Shown piece after piece: positions 19,001-27,127 of a DNA stretch of 40,940 nt. The DNA comes from Oscillatoriales cyanobacterium. GTDB taxonomy: Bacteria; Cyanobacteriota; Cyanobacteriia; Cyanobacteriales; Geitlerinemataceae. The notes beneath the pieces were generated by a model. It had not been told where the DNA came from, searched no databases, and was given only the letters and a program-made list of their open reading frames with translations. The stretch is taken from NCBI GenBank assembly GCA_004293855.1, contig RDYZ01000205.1:1-40940 (forward strand), written 5' to 3'. The translations under genes and the position numbers were made by a program. Position 1 is the first letter of the stretch. The number at the start of each line of letters is the position of its first letter.

Positions 19001-19443
19001 AACACATCCGCCAACTCCCCCCTCCCCCGGAGATCGAAACCAGCAACAAGATTATTGCCGTCACAGCCAGCATGTTTGAAGAGGAGCGAGCCGTTGTCTT
19101 GGCCGCCGGGTGTGACGACTTTTTACGCAAACCGTTTCGCGAAGACTCCATCTTCGAGATGCTCGCCAAACATTTAGATGTCCGCTTCATTTATGAAGAG
19201 ATAGAGGTCAGTGACTCCCCGCCCGATCGCACCGTCCTGCGGCCCCAAGATCTCGACGGTATACCGCGCGATATCCTGGATCGTCTTGTCGATGCGATTG
19301 TTTCCTCCGATCTCACTCAAATTTCCCAAGAATTAGACGAAATTTCTATCCATAGTCAAACCGTAGCGAAAGTCCTACGGAAATCCCTCGACCAGTTTGA
19401 ATATGAACCTATATTAGAATTAATATCTGACACAACAGTCTAA
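16012..19443 (+). CDS. Hybrid sensor histidine kinase with N-terminal APC-permease-like domain (APC-PAS-HisKA-HATPase-REC)
   Basis: About the first 500 aa are polytopic and APC-like ('KELSVLEVWGFGLSGLLLWLGPAPAMNADLGSQ...'); PAS 'RLFAIDKDGIVVIDSHSEIRQANPAAQ'; HisKA '[18 protein letters not shown]'; HATPase 'DSGAGIAPEEL', 'GTGLGLPISRRFVQLMGG'; REC 'LLIVDDKPLNRQLL...TWMDMRMPVLDG...DDFLRKPF'. Confidence 0.9.
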   Translation: MATSVPRSLLPKTPLPKELSVLEVWGFGLSGLLLWLGPAPAMNADLGSQSVFVWGLATIGGILLNLQVQHLGVRWPERSGGTPNYTTELLKDRPLFAIYGAIGYFLGWVSVPAMNGIILTDLVEANLNAIGLSVPEVLLHIVFTSVPFIVALSGTRALGLLHLCFIVPAVGFLLLFCVQGLGWLAIAPSSPSFLPDQWSSFSLTGWMKWYFLAVYAAYGCETASSFIADNRNHRASLRSLSVAAILLPIVYFGGSWLLMRLATDPSLQDNAYLNLVAVSRPFWGNAATLIVTFLIASGCLLSSATAVANSPRILYQLAIDRYFAPVFSIVSRRGSFGPGLIFTLILSLACLVWGNVERVVMITGTGYLSGMIAIHLGIWLQRGKRGVYQPYGALAFGLLELIVLVVGGLAWSWQDLLLGLLMPLGVYGLNQIIARIPLPLFSMAWWFRRYRQVRTESFGRFVTVQILVLIFLVCGGTFTGWQLHTLVALPTEVANSPEVTTNLLVILLLVMGFVGVAIACWTSLPQVAAIADAREQFERLFAIDKDGIVVIDSHSEIRQANPAAQTFLAHTGQTVVGQTLHQCLPELPPQVQQWHHRTEIKLRSAPSVRDPSPDRTRVLEMTISRLSLDEDSDYLVILRDITEQKRAENALLDQAQALEIRVRERTAELEQAKEKADAANQAKSTFIASMSHELRTPLNAILGFAQIMTRSQTLPTEHQTNVGIIARSGEHLLMLINNILDLSKIEAGKTSLNLQSFDLHQLLHDVHDLLHFKADDRHLQMLLEYDANDLPRYICSDPVKLRQVLINLIGNSLKFTEYGGIAVRVARSSQSANTLEFEVEDSGAGIAPEELDTLFDAFTQTATGRQAQEGTGLGLPISRRFVQLMGGDITVQSQLNQGSIFRFSIQVTEASAEEVVNLKPQRRILALEPGQPQYRLLIVDDKPLNRQLLMKLLAPLGFALKEASNGQEAIELWQSWHPHLTWMDMRMPVLDGYQATQHIRQLPPPPEIETSNKIIAVTASMFEEERAVVLAAGCDDFLRKPFREDSIFEMLAKHLDVRFIYEEIEVSDSPPDRTVLRPQDLDGIPRDILDRLVDAIVSSDLTQISQELDEISIHSQTVAKVLRKSLDQFEYEPILELISDTTV

Positions 19444-19445
19444 CT

Positions 19446-20792
19446 ATGGAATCCTCAAAAAATAACCTAATAGGTGAGATTGTTATCATCGATGATACTC
19501 CAGCCAATCTCCGTCTTCTCGCTAGTTTACTCAGCGATCGAGGCTATCAAGTGCGTCCATTTCCCAGCGGGAAACTTGCCTTAGCGGGTCTAGAGCGGTG
19601 TGATCCAGACCTGATTTTGCTAGACATTCAGATGCCACAAATGGATGGTTATGAAGTCTGTAAAATTCTGAAAGCCCAGCAACGCACCCGAGATATACCA
19701 ATCATTTTTATCAGTGCTCTCAGCGAAGCACTCGATAAGGTTAAAGCTTTTTCCTGTGGTGGTGTGGATTACATCACAAAACCCTTTCAAGCGGAAGAAG
19801 TGATTGCACGGGTCGGAACCCATATCAAACTCAGCCACCTGCAACAACAGCTACAACATCAGAACAGCTATCAGGCGTCTCAATTAATCGAGCAAAATAA
19901 AAAGCTTCAGACCATGAATCAGGAGCTACTCGAACAGTATCACTATGTGAAAGAAGCCCAACTTCAGCTCGTTCAAGCTGAAAAAATGGCGACCTTGGGA
20001 AACTTAATTTCAGGTGTCGCTCATGAGGTGAATAATCCACTGGGGTGTATTAACGCGAACTTACAAATTGCCCAGGATTACATCACTGAACTGCTGGAAT
20101 TTGTCAAACTCTCCATTACCGTGGGCATCCCCTCCGAAGGGGAGATCAACCAAGGTCTCCAGGACTTTGATCTTGAGTTTATCCAAACCGATTTACCGCA
20201 ACTCTTAGATTCGATTTTACGTAGCACGAATACCATTCGCGATATTAGCGATTCATTACGCATTTTCTCCCGCATTGATAATGAACAAAATAAGGTTTGC
20301 TTCAATATTCACGCTGGACTCGATAGTACCTTGCTCATTTTGCGCTATCGCCTGAAAGCGAACCACAAGCGACCGGAAATTCAGGTGATTAAGGAGTATG
20401 GTGCTATCTCTGATATTGAGTGTTTTCCGGGCAAACTCAATCAGGTTTTTATGAATATCCTGGCCAATGTGATCGATGCGTTTGAGGAAGCAAACCAGAA
20501 CCGCAGTTATAACGATATCGAAGCAGCTCCCAATCAAATTTGGATTCGGACGATGTTTGTGGATGGAGCCATCCTCCAGATTGAGATCCAGGATAATGGC
20601 CCAGGTATGAGCGCCACGGAACAGACTCAAGTGTTTAACCAAGGCTTTACAACCAAGCCGGTCGGTAAGGGAACCGGCTTAGGCTTGGCGATCGCCCGTC
20701 ACATTATTGAAGTCGAGCATAGTGGTTCGATTGATCTACACTCTGTCCCAGGAGAGGGATCAACCTTTAAGATCGGTATCCCAATTGTTTGA
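19446..20792 (+). CDS. Response regulator receiver-histidine kinase (REC-HK)
   Basis: REC 'IVIIDDTPANLRLLASLLSDRGY...DLILLDIQMPQMDGYEVC...DYITKPF'; phosphoacceptor 'EKMATLGNLISGVAHEVNNPLG'; HATPase 'NQVFMNILANVIDAFEE', 'DNGPGM', '[12 protein letters not shown]'. Two nt after the previous stop. Confidence 0.93.
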   Translation: MESSKNNLIGEIVIIDDTPANLRLLASLLSDRGYQVRPFPSGKLALAGLERCDPDLILLDIQMPQMDGYEVCKILKAQQRTRDIPIIFISALSEALDKVKAFSCGGVDYITKPFQAEEVIARVGTHIKLSHLQQQLQHQNSYQASQLIEQNKKLQTMNQELLEQYHYVKEAQLQLVQAEKMATLGNLISGVAHEVNNPLGCINANLQIAQDYITELLEFVKLSITVGIPSEGEINQGLQDFDLEFIQTDLPQLLDSILRSTNTIRDISDSLRIFSRIDNEQNKVCFNIHAGLDSTLLILRYRLKANHKRPEIQVIKEYGAISDIECFPGKLNQVFMNILANVIDAFEEANQNRSYNDIEAAPNQIWIRTMFVDGAILQIEIQDNGPGMSATEQTQVFNQGFTTKPVGKGTGLGLAIARHIIEVEHSGSIDLHSVPGEGSTFKIGIPIV

Positions 20793-21013
20793 AATCTTCC
20801 CCGTCGTCCCTAGGCGGGGTTTCCGGACTATGCTACCCGCACCGAACCTTTGGCAAACCATGAACAGTTGTGTGCCGATCGCCACGGCATAGGATGACGG
20901 TCGATCGAGGCGTGGAACCCAGGGCAAACTGTTCAATTGATCGGCTTACAGACTCCCCTTAAAATGCCCTAAATGGGTCTGACACAAATCGGGAGGGGGT
21001 TCACTAAATTTAA

Positions 21014-21085
21014 AGCCAGTGACGAGATTTGAACTCGTGACCGCTCGATTACGAATCGAGTGCTCTACCACTGAGCTACACTGGC
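21014..21085 (-). tRNA. tRNA-Thr (anticodon CGT)
   Basis: Reverse complement GCCAGTGTAGCTCAGTGGTAGAGCACTCGATTCGTAATCGAGCGGTCACGAGTTCAAATCTCGTCACTGGC(T) folds as a full cloverleaf; anticodon loop TTCGTAA; CCA not encoded. Confidence 0.96.
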
Positions 21086-21423
21086 GAATCGGCTAGAACA
21101 TCATAGCAAGGCTTTTCGGATTTGTTAACATTTTTGAGATTTTTTTCGCCAGAACAGCAACGCGGGGAAGATGACAGCTTCCAACACGAACCCATGACAG
21201 GGACGATCGATCACCCGAGAGTCGTGACCGGATCTCGCTGAAGACTTCATACGCTCTACTACAATTGACATAGTGCATACCGGATCTGGCCAAGACGGTA
21301 TCTCGATCGAGACCAGACATCCGCAGGGTGTCACATAACTCGCGACGTCATCTTTGGCCACCCCACAGTCGTTACTATTGAAAGTCCGCGAGTAGGCATG
21401 AGGTTTTGCGACGGGTAGTTCCT

Positions 21424-23379
21424 ATGTATGTTTTCGAGCAAGGCGATCTGTTTCAAGCCCTGTTGACATCGAGCCCGACAGCGATGGCGATCGTCGATCG
21501 TCAGATGCACTACGTTGCTGTCACCCATCAATGGACGAAAACGTTCGGTCTTGAGGAGGCCGACCTCCTGGGCACGAGTCATTACGCCCTGTTTCCACAG
21601 CACGGCCCAAGCTGGCAGCGTATCCACCAGGCGTGTTTAAACGGCCAAAGTGGTCAATGGCAAGAACCCGAATGTCAACTCCCCAATGGCAAGGTGGTGG
21701 CCGCGCAATGGTCGATTCGTCCCTGGCTGGGTTCACGAACCACGATCGAGGCAAGTTCAGAGGCTCCCCCCCCCATTCTGGGTCTTGTCCTATCTTGGGA
21801 AGATATTTCTCGAGCCAAACAGGCACTGCAAGCCGCCTGGACGCAACAAAAAAATCTGCATAGGCAGGTGCAAGCACTCACTCGTGCCCTCGAACACGAG
21901 CAAAAAGAGCGTCAGCGCATCGATGACATGCTACCCCTCGGACAAATTTCGATTAATAAATCGGGGGATGCGGTGTTTTGGCTGGATCACGACGGGGGAA
22001 TCTTCTACGTCAATGATTCCGCCTGTCTCTCGTTGGGATACACCCGTAACGAGTTACTCGAGATCAAAATTCACGATATTAATCCGGACTTTCCGCCCGA
22101 GATTTGGCCGGACTATCGCGATCAGGTGCGCGAATTTGGGTCGTTTACCTTGGATTCACGCCATCGACGCAAAAACGGCAAGATCTTCCCGGTGGAAATT
22201 ACGATCACGTCCCTGGTGTATCGCGGTCAGGAGTACATTTGTACCTTTGCGCGGGACATTACCGAACGCAAACGGGCGGAGGCAGAACTGTACCAGGCCA
22301 CGATCGCCGCTGAAGCTGCGAATCAGGCAAAAAGCTCATTTTTGGCGAACATGAGCCACGAGCTACGCACGCCCCTCAATGCCATTATTGGCTACGGCGA
22401 AATTTTGCAGGAAGAAATCGAGGATCTCGACCTGGATGGGGATGAATCGGAAGATTTGATGGCCGATCTCAAGAGCATCACGACGGCGGGACGGCATTTG
22501 CTATCGATTATTAGTGATATCCTCGACTTTTCCAAAATTGAAGCGGGGCGTATGGATCTAGCCCCTGAAGAGTTTGATGTTTCGACGCTGATCTACGAGC
22601 TGGAATCGACGGTACAGCCTTTGGTGGAGAAAAATACCAACACGCTGAAGGTAGAGTGCAGCCTGAATCTGGGGACGATGTACGCCGATCGCACCAAGAT
22701 CAGCCAAGTCTTGCTCAACTTGCTCAGTAATGCGGCGAAGTTCACCCACCAGGGAACGATCGTCATGACGGTGAATCGTCAAGAATCCCCCTTCAGCGAG
22801 ATTCGCAACGAGGCCGAACGCGACGCTGAAGCCAGCAGCAGTGCCGCCGACCCCACGGCCTGGATTTGCTTTCGGGTCAGTGATACTGGCATTGGTCTTA
22901 CGGATGAGCAGATCCAAAGTATCTTTCAGCCGTTCACCCAGGCGGACGAATCCACAACGAAGCGTTACGGTGGCACGGGTTTAGGTTTAGCCATCAGCCG
23001 CAAGTTTTGTCAGATGATGGGGGGCGATATCACGGTGGAAAGCGAGCTGGATGTGGGGTCAACCTTTACGGTTGATCTCCCCGCTGCGGATAAAGCGGCT
23101 GACCCCGCCGCCGGTTTGACCCAAACTCGGACGGATCTATCATTCCGATCGGGGTCAGAAATGGCAACGATCGAGCTTGATGAGGATCTCGAATCCGTCA
23201 CCCAAACCGAAACACCGCTCCTGAATGAAACCGCCGAACTGCTGGAGTTACCGGAGTTTGCGGGGGTTTCGTTTCATGATTTAGCCGAGGAAGAGGACAC
23301 CGAACCGCCCCGATCGTCGTTTTTGATCGATTCGTTTGACGATGATGCACCCCTAGAAGAAAACGAATGGTTTATCTAG
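21424..23379 (+). CDS. PAS-PAS sensor histidine kinase
   Basis: Two PAS regions ('[28 protein letters not shown]', '[30 protein letters not shown]'), '[19 protein letters not shown]', '[48 protein letters not shown]'. Acidic C-terminal tail. Confidence 0.93.
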   Translation: MYVFEQGDLFQALLTSSPTAMAIVDRQMHYVAVTHQWTKTFGLEEADLLGTSHYALFPQHGPSWQRIHQACLNGQSGQWQEPECQLPNGKVVAAQWSIRPWLGSRTTIEASSEAPPPILGLVLSWEDISRAKQALQAAWTQQKNLHRQVQALTRALEHEQKERQRIDDMLPLGQISINKSGDAVFWLDHDGGIFYVNDSACLSLGYTRNELLEIKIHDINPDFPPEIWPDYRDQVREFGSFTLDSRHRRKNGKIFPVEITITSLVYRGQEYICTFARDITERKRAEAELYQATIAAEAANQAKSSFLANMSHELRTPLNAIIGYGEILQEEIEDLDLDGDESEDLMADLKSITTAGRHLLSIISDILDFSKIEAGRMDLAPEEFDVSTLIYELESTVQPLVEKNTNTLKVECSLNLGTMYADRTKISQVLLNLLSNAAKFTHQGTIVMTVNRQESPFSEIRNEAERDAEASSSAADPTAWICFRVSDTGIGLTDEQIQSIFQPFTQADESTTKRYGGTGLGLAISRKFCQMMGGDITVESELDVGSTFTVDLPAADKAADPAAGLTQTRTDLSFRSGSEMATIELDEDLESVTQTETPLLNETAELLELPEFAGVSFHDLAEEEDTEPPRSSFLIDSFDDDAPLEENEWFI

Positions 23380-23612
23380 CGTGAGTTCGGGTTAAGGAGT
23401 CCCTACTCTGGCGGCTTTCCTTCTCCCTAAATCCCCTTCGGCCCGCTTAGGGCATCGCCTTTCCCAGGACAGGAGAGCAACTTTTAAACACCCAATCCGG
23501 TTTCATGAGTAGCACAATTACGTTGATCGTTATTTAGTATCAACCTGCACCTCGACTCCACTCAGTGCTCATCGGAAATCGCTACTTTGTAGCCCGGATT
23601 TAGTATGAAGTG

Positions 23613-23753
23613 ATGTTTTTACCACCGTATTCATCGGACTTGAACCGCGTAGAGAAATTCTGGGCGCGAGTGAAGCTGATGGTTGGTCAGTTGCCTGAGG
23701 ATGGAATGGGCCTGCTAGAGGCTGTGATTTGCTCCTTGGTCAAGCCGTTCTAA
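23613..23753 (+). pseudogene. Remnant of an IS630-like transposase (C-terminal DDE region)
   Basis: Translation MFLPPYSSDLNRVEKFWARVKLMVGQLPEDGMGLLEAVICSLVKPF*, matching the LPPYSPDLNPIE-FW-LK pattern; no upstream transposase ORF. Confidence 0.75.
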
Positions 23754-23764
23754 CCAAATCGGGG

Positions 23765-24238
23765 ATGCTACAGCACCCTGCTCATTCTCAAATATCGGCT
23801 CAAAGCCAATAAACACCGTCCTGAAATCCAAGTTCTGCACCGGTATAGGGAACTGCCTGATGTGCAATGCTTCCCTGAGCAACTCAACACAGGTAGTGAT
23901 GAATATTCTAGCCAATACGATCGATCTGTTTGATGAAATGACTGAACAGTCTAGGTTTGCCGAGTTGGCAGCGCATCTGCAAACTCTAACAATTCAAACG
24001 GCCCTAACTGGCAGTACGGTCAAAACCCGCATTTACGATAATGGCAAAGGTTATGACGGAGGAAGCCAAAGCCCGCATCTTTAACGATTTATTTACCAAC
24101 AAAGGAGTGGGTCAAGGCACGGGGCGGGAATTGGCGATTACACGTCAGATTATCGACGAAAAACATAGTGGAATGATCATGGTAAATTTTGAGATGGGTC
24201 AAGGAACAGAGTTACTAGTCCTGTTGCCACTCCAGTAA
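23765..24238 (+). pseudogene. Truncated, frameshifted duplicate of the HATPase region of the downstream MASE1 kinase
   Basis: Nucleotide-level similarity to ~25720-26183, e.g. CTGCTCATTCTCAAATATCGGCTCAAAGCCAAT; frame breaks near CAACACAGGTAGTGATG (vs CAACCAGGTATTTATG) and AAAGGTTATGAC (vs AAGGGTATGAC). Confidence 0.85.
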
Positions 24239-24269
24239 AACTGTTTTCATCTACTCACTTCTTAGCTAT

Positions 24270-26183
24270 ATGCCGAAACAGAAACATTTGCCGACGTTTA
24301 AATTTTACTGGAAAGCGAATTTAATTTTTGCGTTGAGCTACGTTAGTTTGGCTGAGGCTTCTCGTTATTTGGCATCAACCCCCGACTCAGTCACACCAGT
24401 TTGGCCACCGGATGGGTTGGCAGTGGGTGCTGCGATCATCTATGGGAATGGCATACTTCCTGGTGTGTTTCTGGGGTCTTTTTTAGCAAATATTCAAGCG
24501 TTCTGGAATTTCCAGAATCCCATTGCAGTCTTGATCTCTGTGTTGGCTGTGCTGGGGATTGCTGGAGGAACAACGCTCGGAACTTGGTTGGGCAAGACAA
24601 TACTGGGGCATTCGACTCAGCAACGCCATTCATTAAATCGAGTATCTGACACACTCTACTTTTTGCTATATGCAGGCTTAGTCGGACCGATAGTGAATGC
24701 AACGATCGGTGTAGCAATGTTGGTTCTCGCACAGAAAGTGCCGCTGGAGTCTTATCACAGCATCTGGCTAATTTGGTGGATTTCAAATGTTGGGGGTATT
24801 TTCATTTTGACACCCTTGCTTTTAAGCGTACATTATTCGCTGCGATCGTCTCAACCAGAAGGGCTGTGGCAGCTAAATTCGACTCTCTTCAAAGCTTGGA
24901 TGGCTAAATTTTACTCAAAAGGCTTAGAAGCGCTAGTTTTGGTCGGGGCAATTTTTCTAATCGGGAAAGCGGCGTTCTGGAATAAATACCCTGTGGCCTA
25001 TATCCTCATTCCTTTGCTTGTGTGGTCTGCCTTTCGCCTGGGTTCTCTGGGTACAACCCTCAGTATGTTTATCATCTCAACGATCGCAATTCTAGGAACG
25101 GTTAGAGGCTTAGGCAGCTTTGCAGGCCCTGATCTCAACCAATCGCTGATGAGATTGCAGTCATTTGTTGTAGTCGTTGTCTTTACAGGGTTGATTTTAG
25201 GTGCAGTGCTCTCAGAAAAGGCATACTCTAAATCTCGTCTCAAAGAAGCCTATTCAGAGTTACAAATTACCAATGATATTCTCGAAAAACAAACTCAAGC
25301 GTTAGCAGATAAAAATCAACAGTTATTACAAACACTAGAAGACTTGAAACAGGCTCAAGCACAACTCATTCAAAGTGAAAAAATGTCTGCTCTGGGTAAC
25401 TTGGTGGCAGGGGTCGCCCACGAAATCAATAATCCGATCGGCTTCCTCAATGGCAGTATCAACAATGGTAAAGACTACGTACAGGATTTGCTGGGACATT
25501 TAGTTCTCTATCAGAAACACTATCCTAATCCTGTTGCCCCGATTCAAGACAATGCTGAAGATATCGATTTGGAATTCTTGAGTCAAGACTTACCCAAGTT
25601 ACTGACATCAATGGAAGGGGCTACTGATCGCATCAAAGGCATCAGTACTAGTCTGCGTACTTTCTCCCGTGCCGATACCACACACAAAGTCAGTGCCAAT
25701 CTGCATGAAGGACTAGATAGCACTCTGCTCATTCTCAAATATCGGCTCAAAGCCAATGAACACCGTCCTGAAATTCAAGTTCTGCGCCAGTATAGGGAAC
25801 TGCCTGATGTGCGATGCTTCCATGGTCAACTCAACCAGGTATTTATGAATATTCTAGCCAATGCGATCGATATGTTTGATGAAATGGCTCAACAGTCTAC
25901 TTTTGCTGACCTACAGGCGCATCCGCAAATCCTAACGATTCAAACGGCAATGGTTACCGCCGATACTGCCGAAATCCGCATCCGCGACAACGGCAAGGGT
26001 ATGACTGAGGAGGTAAAAGCCCAGATTTTTGACCACTTGTTTACCACTAAAGGCGTAGGGAAAGGAACAGGGTTGGGATTGGCGATCGCCCGTCAGATTG
26101 TGGAAGAAAAACATCAGGGGCGGTTGGAAGTTCAGTCTAAATTAGGGCAGGGAACTGAGTTTTTGATTGCTCTTCCGGTATAG
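24270..26183 (+). CDS. MASE1-domain sensor histidine kinase
   Basis: 'TPDSVTPVWPPDGLAVGAAIIYGNGILPGVFLGSFLANI' (MASE1-like), coiled coil, 'EKMSALGNLVAGVAHEINNPIGFLNG', '[19 protein letters not shown]'. Confidence 0.92.
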   Translation: MPKQKHLPTFKFYWKANLIFALSYVSLAEASRYLASTPDSVTPVWPPDGLAVGAAIIYGNGILPGVFLGSFLANIQAFWNFQNPIAVLISVLAVLGIAGGTTLGTWLGKTILGHSTQQRHSLNRVSDTLYFLLYAGLVGPIVNATIGVAMLVLAQKVPLESYHSIWLIWWISNVGGIFILTPLLLSVHYSLRSSQPEGLWQLNSTLFKAWMAKFYSKGLEALVLVGAIFLIGKAAFWNKYPVAYILIPLLVWSAFRLGSLGTTLSMFIISTIAILGTVRGLGSFAGPDLNQSLMRLQSFVVVVVFTGLILGAVLSEKAYSKSRLKEAYSELQITNDILEKQTQALADKNQQLLQTLEDLKQAQAQLIQSEKMSALGNLVAGVAHEINNPIGFLNGSINNGKDYVQDLLGHLVLYQKHYPNPVAPIQDNAEDIDLEFLSQDLPKLLTSMEGATDRIKGISTSLRTFSRADTTHKVSANLHEGLDSTLLILKYRLKANEHRPEIQVLRQYRELPDVRCFHGQLNQVFMNILANAIDMFDEMAQQSTFADLQAHPQILTIQTAMVTADTAEIRIRDNGKGMTEEVKAQIFDHLFTTKGVGKGTGLGLAIARQIVEEKHQGRLEVQSKLGQGTEFLIALPV

Positions 26184-26395
26184 GGTTGAGTCGTTCATTA
26201 CCCTAGAATTGGATTACCCTTGAATCATTAAACTTGTACATGCATCGGCGAAACGTCTTGAAAATAAGCACATTAAGGTAGAGATGCACTGTAACGGTGC
26301 TTAGTAACTGAAACTGATGTCTGTTCAGCATCTCAGATCAGAAATACCATTACTCTACATCTTTACCCTCACCGAATTGGTCGGTGGATGTTGGC

Positions 26396-27112
26396 TTATT
26401 CCTCCTCTGGCCTATCCTCTTTCCAACGCTTGAGGGGAATGCAATCGAGATCCAGTTGATCAAACACTCGCGCTACGACAAAATCCACCAGATCTTCGAT
26501 CGTCTGGGGTTGGTGATACCAGGCGGGAATTGCGGGGACAATTCGCGCTCCCGCCTCGGCTAATGCCGTCAAGTTACGCAAATGGATCAGACTAAACGGT
26601 GTCTCGCGCGGCACAACCACCAGCGATCGCCCTTCCTTCAGTTGGACATCCGCCGCCCGTTCGAGCAAATCGGAACTGAGACCGTTCGCCAGCTTGCCCA
26701 CGGTGCTCATGCTACAAGGCATCACGATCATGCCCCGCGTGCGAAATGAGCCACTGGCAATATTGGCCCCCACATCGCTCGCTGGGTGACAGCGCAGCCG
26801 TCCGGTGATCGGAACGCCTGCCTGCGATCGCCAAAACTCGGCTTGCTTAACCGGGTCTGTCGGCATCGTGATTTGATTTTCCGCATTCCAAACCATAGCA
26901 GCGGAGCGGGACGCCACCAGCTCGATCGCCTCGTTGGCCTCCAGCAAGTATTTCACCGCACGGACGGCGTAAATCAGCCCCGACGCACCGGTTACACCGA
27001 GGACGATCGGGCGTGAGGGTGTGGTGGTGGGACTGGCGATCGGAGGTGTATCAGGATGGGTCACAGAATCATTCCCAGGGCGGGCATCATAGTCTCGTGG
27101 ATCGTCGAGCAA
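26396..27112 (-). CDS. ubiX: UbiX-family flavin prenyltransferase
   Basis: 'PIVLGVTGASGLIYAVRAVKYLL...RGMIVMPCSMSTVGKLANGLSSDLLERAADVQLKEGRSLVVVPRETPFSLIHLRNLTALAEAGARIVPAIPAWYHQPQTIEDLVDFVVARVFD'. Confidence 0.95.
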   Translation of the reverse strand: MLDDPRDYDARPGNDSVTHPDTPPIASPTTTPSRPIVLGVTGASGLIYAVRAVKYLLEANEAIELVASRSAAMVWNAENQITMPTDPVKQAEFWRSQAGVPITGRLRCHPASDVGANIASGSFRTRGMIVMPCSMSTVGKLANGLSSDLLERAADVQLKEGRSLVVVPRETPFSLIHLRNLTALAEAGARIVPAIPAWYHQPQTIEDLVDFVVARVFDQLDLDCIPLKRWKEDRPEEE

Positions 27113-27127
27113 CGGACGAGAACCAAC

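Noticed and set aside
21650-22354. 234-aa plus-strand ORF
   Set aside because: Out-of-frame shadow of the PAS kinase gene; unusual composition and no motif.
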